A model generated the notes under the pieces. It had not been told where the DNA came from. It searched no databases and was given only the letters and a program-made list of their open reading frames with translations. A stretch of 57,176 nt of DNA from Nephromyces sp. MM_2019 (lineage: Eukaryota; Apicomplexa; Aconoidasida; Nephromycida), in contig JADHZB010001336.1 in the NCBI GenBank assembly GCA_015657535.1, forward strand, positions 1,288 to 58,463. The letters are read 5' to 3'. Positions 1 to 11,244 of the stretch are shown one piece after another (positions within the stretch are counted from its first letter, which is position 1; each line of letters starts with the position of its first letter). The position numbers and the translations under genes are program-made.

Positions 1-180
1 CGTCAATCCTCTACACACACACACACACACGCCAATTCCTTACACTCAGGCTAAATCTCGAAATACACACGTCAATCCTCTACACACACACACACGCCAA
101 ATCTCGAAATTCATACGCCAATCCTCTACACACACACACACCACATCTCAAAACACACGAAACCTCCACACACACACCAG
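1..180. repeat. CA-rich minisatellite / microsatellite
   Basis: A unit beginning GTCAATCCTCTACACACA recurs about three times (near positions 2, 70 and 117), each followed by a run of CA dinucleotides. Interspersed copies of a short AAATCTCGAAAT-like segment occur between them. The repeat runs into the window edge, so its full extent is unknown. No gene overlaps it. Confidence 0.85.
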
Positions 181-541
181 CATCCTTCGCTGATACAAAA
201 TCAAGCAAACAAGGGTGTGCAGCACCCCTTCCCAATCAGAAAGCAATGCTCCTTTTTTCCCAATAAATTTACTTTATATTACAATTAAAAAGACTAAAAT
301 TGAAACCACCATTTTCAACCATTAAAACGCCTACTAGGCAGGTTTTGACATTTATTAACCACTCAACAGCTGAGAGTATATACAGCTTCATAACCTATCA
401 ATCGCTACTTCTTTACAAACATTCAGCAGCTTTTAAAGCTCAACACTATGCAGCTCTTAAGCATTGCTCATATATATACCTATGCATAGCTAAAAGCAGC
501 GCATATATTCTCATTCTCAGCAAAAACGCAGAGAGCGTTCT

Positions 542-751
542 TCAATACCTTAATCTAGCTGTAAGTGCCGTTATCTCAGTATCAAGATTAATGAAGAAGC
601 CACCCTGAGTGTTCCTGAAGCATTCGAAACAGTATATACGCAGCCAGGAATCATCTCTCTCCGGGCGGTTCAGGGTAGTAGCTGCTTCAGATAGTTCTTT
701 GGCCTCTAATAAATGTCTATTAGCAGACAGGGAAAACAGGAGAATCACGAG
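542..751 (-). CDS. Candidate exon of an unidentified minus-strand gene
   Basis: On the minus strand a pyrimidine-rich tract ending TGTGCAG is followed at 751 by an open frame of about 69 codons. The frame is rich in charged and helix-forming residues (for example HLLEAKELSEAATTL) and ends at TGA. An alternative is a donor at AAG|GTATTG just before that stop. The composition is coding-like and unlike the surrounding A-rich spacer. It may be a 3' exon of the gene at 1409-5710 or of a separate gene, since its splice phase does not obviously match the last exon of that gene. The plus-strand ORF opposite looks like a shadow. Function unknown. Confidence 0.45.
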   Translation of the reverse strand, partial: LVILLFSLSANRHLLEAKELSEAATTLNRPERDDSWLRIYCFECFRNTQGGFFINLDTEITALTARLRY

Positions 752-1408
752 CTGCACAGTCAAAAGTTTGAAGAGTATAATATCCTATAAATGAGTCTGT
801 CTTCTTCGAAGCGAAGCTCAAAAAACCTCTTTTTCCAAGCTTTTGCAGAAACGCTGTAGCTGAGCTACTTACCTACCTTCTCTGGTAATCATGGTGTGTG
901 TGGCAATCATTAGACTTACAAAGTGAAAAAAGCATCAGAATTACAAATCGCGAAGCTGCGAATATCTAGATTAATCACGTAAAAGTAGTCGAACATACTG
1001 TTTCATCGTTTTAATGCTAAAAGGCCTGGATATTTTCGTGGACAAATCATCAATACATCAACCTTATCTCTAAATAAAGATATTAAAAAATAAAAAAACC
1101 TCCAAAATACGATAAAAGAAACTGAATAAACAAGAATACACAACTCCAAGCATGGTGTTCTTCACAGTTTCTGAGCTATTTACTTCATCTGAAGAGCACA
1201 AATATCATCTTCACAGTCAGCAAACTATGCGGACAATACTCGTATTAAAAACCCTTGATTAAGCTGTAAATTCAGTTGCATGGCTTCCAAACTAGAAGCA
1301 GCCTTCAGTGCTGACTCTTAAAATGATTAAAAAAATCCGCAGAGAAGACCATATTTTTTGCTTATATACCACTGAAGATTCACTGAAGATTTTCCCTAGT
1401 TTGCAAGG

Positions 1409-4400
1409 CTAGTGATCTAGCAAGCCCAGCTGAGTTTCTTTGGAAAAATTAATACCCTCAAGAAATAGACTAGTCTCAATAAGGTTGAGCTGCTGGCCAT
1501 TCGCCTTTTTAAGACTGCGATTTTGCAAAGACCCGAAGATCGAATATCACAAGAGTGGATTCGATATGAGAAGGTGCTTTTATCCATTAAAAGCCTCCTA
1601 CTTACCGTGTTTTCAGCATAAGTAGAATATTCCGGTAGAAGACTAACAAGGGTCGATCTCCTCTTAGTGATTGTTATATTATGGAGCCACATAATCATCA
1701 AATCGTAGTTCCCTGCAGTTGATGAAGATTGTCCAAAAAAACAGTTTCCCATAGCATTTTCTAGGCCAATTTTGAGAGGAAACTAAGCTTTAAATCAAAA
1801 GCCTACTACTGAGCTTTCGGAATGTATGCTCATTCACAGAGCTAAATATGTAAAATGATATGGCATTGCTTGAAATAAAAGAGTTAAATTCGTTCATTCA
1901 GTGGGATGTGTGTTGAACAACAGGGTGTGGCTTGCACTTTGCCTAAAGCTCAAGAAAACCTCTGATTTCCATAAATAAGAGCTCGCCGGTGCTAGAATTT
2001 ATTATTTTAAAAACGCAGCACTGGGCTATGCTAAATGGATTTGCCAACATACTAGCAAGCAAAAATCTGCAAGATAATTTCAAATTTTACTAGTATTAAG
2101 ACATATTTCGCGATGAAGCCATCATATCTTCCCACCTTATCTGCCAAATATGAAAAAGCTGCGTAAAACTGCACACTCTGAGGAAATTTCTGCATCAGCT
2201 GAAAAGAAACCTCTTGAGAAAAAACTAGGAAAACGTTTACAAAGAAATCACCCACCCTTTTTCATGTATACTGATTTTATATAAGCTTAAACTATTGAAG
2301 AATATGGATTGTCACAAAGAGCTGCTGTTGTTGCTATTATATTATTCCTATAAAAATCCTCCAAATTATCAAATGCAAGCCAAATTAACCCCCTTTTTAA
2401 AGAGGAAAGACTACAGAGATATAAAGAGCTGTATATAGAGCGATGCCCTTATTATAACACTAAATCGGGATAAACATACATCATGAGACTTACCAAGCGC
2501 TAGAACCGTAGCGAAAATCTTATGAGAAAATACAAAGGGTCCAATATAAGCAACGCTGCTGGAGTTATCAGTTGAAAAATTTATCAGCAACTGAAGAATT
2601 GCCTTGGGAAGCTTCATAGCTTCCGATTGAACTAACTTATCATCGGAATTCTCAGAAAAACCATCAATAATGGAGCAGACAAGCGAATTAGATTGCAAAT
2701 TTTTCGTCAGTTTCTGTACTGATAGCAACTGCAAACATTTGAAGCAGACTACAAGTAAAAATCACTATCAAGCTGCATGAAAAAGACGCATAATTCGCCA
2801 AAAAAATCACAAATTCTTACTGTATATTTCTACATCAAAGCGAACTTGGCAGCAGAGATACATTCGCCAAACATAAATAAGCAAATCACACTATTGGTAG
2901 AATATGCTGGGATGTGTGTTCACAGTGATTTTACTGGCGTCAACTTCAATTTCAAAAGGAAAAAAACAGCACACATTGCCTTCTCTAATGAAGATACTTG
3001 ATGAAAACCTAAAATCGTAAAATTTTCCAGCAAAAAAATATCACATTAGTTCAGACTAGTTTTTTCGTTCTTCTCTCACTAGTAGATCAGGATCTAACCT
3101 AATTTTTCTAACAATAATTTAGAAACTACGTCTCGACGACTAGAATATAGAAAAGAAGGCCTACACGGCTATTTGTCGAAAACTAGAAAAAATAGCCTTC
3201 TGCTGCATAAAAACCCATGATAGGAACGGGAAAAGAACAACCAACAGAGCCATAGCGAACTCAATGTTCTTGAAACAGAGATTTATTCAATAATATTGAA
3301 ATATATTTTGTTGAAACAAACATATTTTGAAAAATCACGAAATTTCGCTTCTGAAAAGGTAAAAATCAATAAAAAATTACCAAATCTAGAAAAAAATCAA
3401 ACTAAAAAGGTTAAAACTTTGAAAGAAATTCAACACACCAACATGTTACTGCCTTGCAATCAACGAAGCAAAAAAAGATTTGTGAAAAAACACATTTTTT
3501 TTCCTATTCTGCATAAGGAAATGTTACTAGTTAACATCTACTTCAAAGATCTCGTGTGTTGGTATAAAAAAATATACAAGAATATAAGTTGCAGGTAATA
3601 TAATAGGCTGAACTGCTAATTTTATTTTATTAAAAAGTATTAAAATCATTACTAAACCACATTATTAAAATGATAAATTAATATTTTATTTTTTGAAGAA
3701 AATATCTTAGATATAAGTAGAATTAAACATACAGAATTTTTTTGCATAGTAACTTTAGGGAAAATTAGATCGAAATGATTTTAAAATATATTCGCACACT
3801 ATTCTTGAGTCAACTTCGTCCAAAATTACAACATTTTAGTACTTTTCTTCAGTAAAATTCATCAAAAAAATATCCTTTGTTCCAAATTTTAAGCATCAAC
3901 TTTAAATTAGCCTGGTTTTGGAGCCAAAACTATCTCAAAATGATCACAGCAGTTAGGAAGTGAGAAGACTTTTTACCACCACAGACACTGAAAAAAAATG
4001 AAGACGTGTACTCTGAGGTAAAGCCACAATCCTAAAAGGTGAAAAAAAAAGCAAGAATTACTCTTTAAACAGACTACCGTTATAGTGACTGACAAATTTA
4101 TATTATTTCAATCACATTTACTCTGATCAACAATGCTCCTGCTCAAGTTTGCACAGTGCTTGAGTCAAAAAATCAACAAACGCTAGGCCTAAAGCAACAA
4201 ACCGTAGGTATATTTTCCTGGTATACTGCAATAACATGCCTTTTCCTCAAGAAATTCTGTTAAATGGAAGAAAATATCAAATTTCCCATGTCTTCTCAAA
4301 TTTTCTACATTTTATGATTTTCAATAAAATAAAACAAAAGTTTGCAGTAGAATGCAAGTCTTAAAAAACACACACAAATTATGAATGAATTGGGAAAAGA

Positions 4401-5710
4401 GGTAAAAGCAAGTCGTTTAACCCAGTGAGTCTCGGACAAAAACACTGCAATTTTCAATACATTAACAATAAATTATAGATTAATAAAAATAAGCCTCTTT
4501 CGACCAGATTTTGCAGTTTCAGCATGAGAAAGAAATAAGCCTTAAAAACAGCTGAAGCTAGCAGCAAAGAGAAGCATGTATCACTGCAAGTTCCTACCTG
4601 AACGTTCTTATCCTCATAGCAACAATTCCTTAGTAATTGAGTTAATAAGCTTAATAATGCAAGATTAAAATAAAGGTGGCGAAAATCACAATCTTCTTCA
4701 ATTTGGTAGGTGGAAAGGCTCTCATTTGAAGCTTGCAAGATATTTTCCGCTCCAAAATTTGAAAGAGAAAAGGAGCAGTGCACACTAGTATGAACTTTGA
4801 GCTGATCGAAAAGTTGCTTTAATAAATTTGAAGATTCCAGGAAAAAGGTTTGATTTTTTGGGAATAAATTTAGCCTCCAGTTTCGATCATTAGCTGAACG
4901 CTACAAAAATTGTAAAAACAGCTTCCTTTCCTAGAAAATTTCAGAGAAAATTACAAATTAACACACTCTACGTGTTGAGAAAATTAACATAAGGAAGAGA
5001 CTTCGATAAATATAAAGATTATTAGCAATTTCTCTAACTTTTTTTAAACATGAAAAATCGGTTAAAATCACAGATATTTAAGATACTCTTGCGTCCTTTT
5101 CAAAGCGGTTGATAAAAGCTCTACCCGGTATCACTGAGAAATCAGCCAGAAACTGTTATATATCCACTTTGAAAATGGAAATATAATAGTTTCTACTGCA
5201 TACTCACGAAATCAAGCATTTTTGCTTATACTAAAAAAGAGCATTTCAATAAAGCATTTCAGGAAACAAATTCTCTCTTTTTTAACCCCATCAAGCCCTT
5301 TGTTTTTCAAATTCCTAGCTCGTAATCCGCGTTACTTTTTGGCTTTTTTTTCTATTATGATTAACTACGTACATTAAGTCATCGATACTAAAAAGAGAAC
5401 GGATTTTCTAAGCATTTATGAGAACTAAAAATACTTCATATTTTTAATTACTGAATATCCAGAAATTGTAAATGATACGAATAATAAAATTAAAAACACC
5501 TCTTTTTTATGGAATAAAAAAAATAGCTAAAAATACAATCTATTTTTACTTTAACTCTATTATGCAATGTTATTTAGCCTTTTGAATGGAGGGCCTACAT
5601 TGCTAGACCAGCCTATTAGAAGCAGCGAAAAAACCGCAGAAACTGACGAATTCTGTGAAAGGTACCTGAATACATCGTTTCAGCCTAGGTAATATTGCAT
5701 TTAATTCCAG
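1409..5710 (-). CDS. Multi-exon gene for an unidentified, largely helical protein (3' part)
   Basis: Exons read on the minus strand, all with GT..AG borders and mutually compatible phases, are 5710-5666, 4900-4598, 2728-2494, 2212-2136, 1782-1606 and 1504-1409, ending at TAG. The last five sum to 888 bases (296 codons) with no internal stop. Strong donors are visible: GTAGGA after 4598, GTAAGT after 2494 and GTAAGT after 1606. The acceptor at 4900 is TTTTTGTAG. The product is made of leucine-rich amphipathic helices, for example LYFNLALLSLLTQLLRNC, followed by YEDKN and later MIMWLHNITIT. That style resembles armadillo/HEAT repeat proteins, with a faint resemblance to ataxin-10-like repeats, but I do not recognise the family. 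Further exons probably lie upstream (6.3-7.4 kb), and one could be missed in the long 4597-2729 intron. The last exon has alternative acceptors a few codons apart. Confidence 0.7.
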
Positions 5711-6289
5711 CTGCAAAATATTTGAGCTTTGTATCTCCGCTGAAATAATTTAGAAAGCATTAGGTTTAGCCCTATTTATGGACTCAAAACAATGTTTTTT
5801 ATTTACTGAAGAAAGACGCACTTAATAGTAAGACCTTTAGGTTAGAAACTCTCTTAACGGCTTCTACCACATAGCCTTGTATGAACAAAAATCGCCGTTA
5901 TTTAAAAGAATTACCTAAAAGTATTATTATAATTGGATCAGAGGTGCTGTCGGCATTGAATTTGCTTACTTTTTTAAATCTTTTTCGAAAGTACTATCAA
6001 AAAGCTAAAAAGTAAATAAAATTATTTCAATTCATCTCTTCAAACCTTCAAATAATGTCAAAAAAAAGAGTGCAAATCCCTGTATATCATACGTAAAGTT
6101 AAAATCCTGGTCTATAGAAAAAAGGCAGCTATAAAATGGTCTTAAACAGTTGCATAACGCTTTATGGTATATCACGCTATATTTGAGGATAAGGTAGATG
6201 GGCATTATATATGCTAGATCACAGCAAGTTTTCATATATTCTTAACAGTATTCCGCACAGAAATTGATGGAAGCTTGATGAAACCAACA

Positions 6290-7399
6290 AACAAAAATAT
6301 TGAAAATTCTTGAAGCAAAAACTCGTCAATTTCACAGGCACTCGGCAGACTATATCTGGACTTATTCTTAATACAATGAATGGCTGTAATAAAATATAAA
6401 AAATTAGCTACAAAGCAAAAGAAATTTTGTATCGCCTCTACATATGTAGTATCAAAATAGAAGAAGGCAACTATATAACCTTGAAGATACTGAGTTACAA
6501 CCATTACATGCATCTTTGCGTATTTTCTTTTTTAAAAAAATTTGATGCACGTACAGAAGGATGGAAGGAGATCGTCTATTTCATCCATAGTTGACATCTG
6601 GCTGGCCTATATGACAAAATCTGGTAACAAAAAAGAGGAAAATGTCAAAAGAACTAAAGGGAAGACAGCCACAAAAAAATAGTTCAATCAAGAGCAAAGA
6701 AGATGAATTAGAGAAACAACTAATCGCAAAGGAAAATCTACCGTATTGGCTGCAATAGGAGTATTTTCAGTAGAAATTATCCTCACATGAATCAGTACAG
6801 GCCCCTAACAGGCTTTTCCTACAGAGTGAAACTTAGAAAAAATTCTACTTCGGAGTTCGACAAGCATCAGACATCCTTAGACGGATAAATACCTTGAATG
6901 TTAAATAAATGGCAGAACCCAGAGTTCTGAAAGACAACAGTAAGCTTTTAAACACTGCTACCAAAGTAAAAAGCAATTAAATGATACCTTCTTCAATCAA
7001 TTACTTGATAATACCTTCTAGAGTCATTGTATGCTGCACCACATACAAATTTCAGGCCAAGCACAATCAACCGAATTGAAAGTATCCAGCAGAAAAGAAA
7101 AAAACTCGTAGAAAAGGAGAAAAAAAGTCTTCTTCTCCTTTATTGAATTACTAAAATATAAAACAGGATACGTAGAAAAGGCTACATTGTATCTCAAGAC
7201 AGAATAACTTCGTAGTACTACTGAAAGTCGCATTATAAGTTCTAGCAATGATAATCTCATCTCACAAAGAAACGAATTTTCCTGCAAATTTAAATAAAAC
7301 CCTACCATGCCAAGTTTCCACCAGATTTTAAGCTGGAGAGTGAAAAAGTCCTGAACCCTCCTAGAGTAGCAAAATCGTAGTTCAAATACGTTCCTGGAG
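6290..7399 (-). CDS. Probable additional upstream exons, minus strand
   Basis: Two or more open segments look like exons of the helical-protein gene downstream, or of a neighbour. One starts at 7399 after a TTGATGTAG acceptor and reads through about 60 codons to a possible donor near 7200. It contains VQDFFTLQLKIWWKL and FLCEMRLSLLELIMRLS. Within it, 7305-7282 has GT..AG ends and is 24 bases long, but the frame stays open across it, so I treat it as exon. A second segment near 6360-6290 encodes about 24 codons (YSLPSACEIDEFLLQEF) and ends at a weak GTTGGT donor. Connections between these and 5710 are not resolved. Confidence 0.4.
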
Positions 7400-7440
7400 C
7401 TACATCAATTATGAATAAAACCAAAAGTCACAACGGCTAT

Positions 7441-8214
7441 CTTATATGACAGCGATTAGCCTATATGCTGCAGAAAGCGACTTGCTATATCATTAGCCCA
7501 GTCGATGAAGTCCTGGAAATCAGCAGCACGGCCACGATGTATTGGAAGGCGTATAATTTCATAAATAAAGTTGAACAGGGTAAATTAAAAAGTTCAGGTA
7601 ATTTCCATTTGAAATAATTCCATACAATAACATGTATTGGAGTTGAACTTATATTTTTAGCTTTTCAATTGTATGGTATTTTACAGGGTTACCACTTCGC
7701 TAAACGAAAGTATCAAATATTGGACCTTGTCTGAAGTATCATGATAGCTATGGCATCAAAAGGTGCTGCAGTATGAAAAAAACTTCTGTTCAAGCAGGTA
7801 TGATAGCGTAAACCTGCCAGGCCCAAAAGCTTAACATCGCAATAAACACACGACCTTGAATAATTGCTGAAAAATTGACTACTGCAGGCTTCGTTCCCTC
7901 TCTCTCATACTATTTCATAGTACAAAGATGCATTTTTCTGGATTGCAAAGCAAGGTTAAACACTAAGAGCTCTCCACCTTAGTAACCGACGAAAAGCCGC
8001 TCCGTAAAATCATTGTAACTTTTCAATTTGCTACACGGCTGAGCGTAGGCATCAGGCATGTCACGGAGCAGATTGTCTGAACTTTTTTTTGTGACAAAAG
8101 ATAAGGCCTAGGTCAAAATGCAACCTATTTGGCCACAATAAAGGGAGGATCGACCCGAACGAAGTGGTTCCACTCTCTGACGTAGATGCGTTCAAGGTAA
8201 CGACAGCTCATCAT
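7441..8214 (-). CDS. Candidate small multi-exon gene, unidentified
   Basis: Three short minus-strand open segments look like real protein. The first, 8214-8125, opens with ATG ATG and encodes 29 codons including YVREWNHFVRVDPPF. The second, 8076-7979, follows a TTCAG acceptor and encodes LLRDMPDAYAQPCSKLKSY and about ten more residues before TAA. The third lies at about 7565-7441 and includes DFQDFIDWANDIASRFL before TAA. They are collinear and each ends near a stop, but the phase of the first donor does not clearly fit the second acceptor, so the model is incomplete. No family recognised. Confidence 0.35.
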
Positions 8215-9552
8215 CTCGTCGATGCTTCAGAAGAGGTTGAATTTTCATCATTCAACGCATTTATTTGCCATAATAAGAGGTCTATTTTACAGGTGTGACT
8301 CTCATTACGATATTCAAGTAATTCTTCAGTACATAAGCGCATACAACCCCCTCAGGGGTTTTGATTGCTTTTTTCCCAGCATGAGAGTGTGCATTAAATC
8401 ACACGACCTGAATACTTGAGCAGCTGCAACTGTCGGCTCCAAGCAACGAAATTTTTATGCTTCGAACACTTGACAGCTTGCATAAAAGAGTATCAGTGCA
8501 AGCGCATACAACACGAAAAAATATGTAGACCATAGCCAAATGCTAGCAGCACTCGGAATTTTTGCACGAAGTGTTACTCAGTATGAAATTGAATGGAAGA
8601 AGCCAGCAATTGATCACCGTCCGCTCAACTTCCGTTAAATAGCTACCGATAAAATCGTTACGCCGCTCTTTCCCACTTCAACGGGTACTAACAAACTACC
8701 TCTAAATTCTGGCGTTGAGATGCAGGCTGATGCCTATATTCAACTTTTTATATAGTGGCTATGGGCCTGGCAGGTGTATTGGAATATTTAGGTCCTGAGG
8801 AAAATGCATTACTTATTATATTCCTAATTTAAGTTGTGAGGACTACATAATAATTATAAACCGACAAAATAAGACGATCAGGCTTTTCAATATATTTTTT
8901 GAACATAGCCACTTCTCATCTAATATTATACGGCACACTAGGAGATTCCGGCTTGTACCTTTTTCAAAACAATTGACGCTATACAGTAACCTAGATAGAT
9001 TACAAGTGGGAATACCAGCGCAACATTGTATTTACAAAAACTTCAACAAGTTTACTTCAACTGGATCCTGCACATTTTCAGCTTAGGTTTTCCAAAGTAA
9101 TTCCGTAGCAACATCAAATACTACACAGCATCGCTGCACACATATATACATCCCGATTGCTTAACTTAAGGGTACATCCAGGAAGGAAACACTTCATGCT
9201 TCACATCTTAAAGCGAGAATATTAACTCCCGAAAATTACTGTTTTATTTATTTTTGCATGAGTTCGAGTGTATGTTGCAATGACTGTTGGGTAAAATACG
9301 TTGTGAAATAGCCAAAATCATACTATTTTTTGGGCAAATTTGTACTTTTTCTTAACAAAGGGGTTACTTTTTACTATTAGAAAATAACTTTGCTTCCACA
9401 AACCGAATGCGTAGCCAATTGAAATCCCGACCAAAATACTTCGCTACACGTATATAGGGATAACAGCATCGAGTCACTCGTATGAGCATTCCTTCGCGAG
9501 ATCACGATACTCCCTCAACAATATAATAGCCTTCATTAGACATGCTAGGGCT

Positions 9553-9912
9553 GTGTGCTGGCGACGCGCGACCGTACAAGTTATATGTAGTCCTTCCCCT
9601 AAATATAAAAAGGCGACACGCTTATTCAATCGATACCGCCATGATTATCGTAACTACGGTATGCGTGCTGCTCTACCGCCCCCAATCTGTAAGATGAGCA
9701 AGGATAACGTGTGTCTATTGTGCTCGCCAGAAATAACTGATGAGTATCTGGATGGATATGACATGGCACTACGCCATATCCTAAAACACGTAGGAAGCTC
9801 AGAAAGCTATAATGTTAAGTTGCTACCAATGCTACAGGCAGCAGGATGGGAACAACATTTGTCTCAGAAGAGCAGTGCCACGCGTATGCTCCGGCGAATC
9901 AACGAAAACTAA
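9553..9912 (+). CDS. Candidate coding exon or small gene, unidentified
   Basis: A frame open for about 119 codons, with in-frame ATG choices at 9661 and 9694, ends at TAA. The part from 9694 has a balanced, globular-protein composition (for example EYLDGYDMALRHILKHVG and LLPMLQAAGWEQHL) and a CLLC pair near its start. It could be a 3' exon of a plus-strand gene or a short single-exon gene of about 73-84 aa. No homologue recognised and no clear splice site defines its start. Confidence 0.4.
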   Translation: MCWRRATVQVICSPSPKYKKATRLFNRYRHDYRNYGMRAALPPPICKMSKDNVCLLCSPEITDEYLDGYDMALRHILKHVGSSESYNVKLLPMLQAAGWEQHLSQKSSATRMLRRINEN

Positions 9913-10786
9913 GAAGCATCTTACGCTTTAGCTATAAATTCACAAAATTTTCCTGACAAATAACTTCACCGGTGCGAAACCCTGGCGCGATCACCCAAGT
10001 AATAAAAGTATGACGTCCGGATAACGCCGCTACACCCACAATATGTATAGCATTTACACTAGCATGGCTTATAGTATTGATAGGAAACAATCACCTTGCA
10101 TGCTCTACAGCTATAAGGACTGCATGTAGGCATGCCACAGCTTTCAACCTTGATCCGTCGTTGACCACCTGTATTGCTTACTGCTTCATTTGATGGCTTC
10201 CTCATCATTTTTGATACCATAAACCATGCTCGAGCCATTCATTGAGGAAAAATTTGTGTAATTCAAGTGATTAGTTTTTTTGAGCTAGTGCAAGGTATTC
10301 ATGAACCAGCAATACAGTTCTCCTGCAATCTCATTGACTAACTTTACTTGTTTGTGCCGTTTTGAACAAACTCTTGGGAAGGCTCACTGCAGATCCACGC
10401 TCTTGCTTCAACCGCTTAAAAAGTTGAGATGTCAATTTGAGGGTCGAGGAGGTAGTACACACTACCAACACGATAAACGGTGCTATATCTGCACAGAAAA
10501 ATGTGTGAACATGAATGCAATACCATTCGTCCCGTGTATTCCTAGGACGGCACATACCCAAAATCCGCTTTCGTTCTCCTGCGTTGTTACTTGCCACAAA
10601 TATTCAAGCAACTCTACAGCATCTCAATTAGCAGAATACATGGTATCCTGAGGTTCACTCCGCCAGATTCTCATTTAATGCAAACGATAAGGTAACTCCC
10701 CCGCCATACGCTCTTATTTCAAAACCAGAATACGTGAACCCTCTATACAAGATACTTCCGCATAGAGTTTTTCACGGGTTCATCAT

Positions 10787-11025
10787 ATGGATACTGACAA
10801 TTACCCTGAGGAGCCGTTGTTGCAGCAACTTCTTAGAAAGAAATGCACAGTATATACGGCATACAATCGTTTTCGGGCGGAACGCTCAATGAGCTAGTAA
10901 AGAAGCTTCTTTCGCGACACAAAGTCAGGGCGCTGCAAAATAGAGTGGCTCATAGTACCCCGTGTTTTCACTCTCGTAAAGCTTCCTCGCATATATTTAG
11001 TTTATGTCTACAACCAGCGCCATAT
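10787..11025 (+). other. Overlapping open frames with coding character, possibly a broken gene
   Basis: An ATG at 10787 opens 36 codons (MDTDNYPEEPLLQQLLRKK, then a stop at about 10897). A second, overlapping frame from about 10843 continues for about 60 codons (for example LNELVKKLLSRHKVRALQ) to a stop near 11028. The two frames look like one reading frame interrupted by a shift, but this could be chance. No homologue recognised, and the tRNA gene lies only about 140 bases downstream. Confidence 0.2.
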
Positions 11026-11166
11026 TAGTTTGAGCAGCATGGCATCAATGCAACTGAGCATCTGGATATGCCGAGAGTGCGCGGCGCGCACAGTTATACC
11101 ATAGGCGTGCAGCTATACACATGGAAAATCGTATAACTGCACCGATTCATTAGGCTGCTCTATCAT

Positions 11167-11238
11167 GGGCGGGTGGTGTAGTGGTATCATGCTTGATTTG
11201 CATTCAAGAGGTCCCGGGATCGATCCCCGGTCCGTCCA
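11167..11238 (+). tRNA. tRNA-Ala (anticodon TGC)
   Basis: The segment folds as a 72-base cloverleaf without an intron. The acceptor stem is GGGCGGG against TCCGTCC with discriminator A73. The anticodon stem is CTTGA/TCAAG around the loop TTTGCAT, and the T-stem is CCGGG/CCCGG. The anticodon is TGC and the third acceptor pair is G3:U70, the classic alanine identity element, so charging with alanine is well supported. Internal polymerase III A box (TGGTGTAGTGG) and B box (GGATCGATCCC) match consensus. Position 54 is A instead of the usual T. No CCA is encoded, as expected for a eukaryotic gene. Confidence 0.95.
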
Positions 11239-11240
11239 CG

Positions 11241-11244
11241 TTTT
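11241..11244 (+). terminator. RNA polymerase III T-run terminator of tRNA-Ala
   Basis: A TTTT run begins two bases after the discriminator base of the tRNA, the standard polymerase III stop signal. Confidence 0.7.

Noticed and set aside
1..180. Possible CRISPR-like array from regularly spaced repeats
   Set aside because: The repeats are CA microsatellite units of uneven length with no unique spacers, in a eukaryotic context.
300..608. 102-codon plus-strand ORF starting at TTG
   Set aside because: No ATG start, low-complexity Ser/Tyr/Ala composition, and it overlaps a better minus-strand exon candidate.
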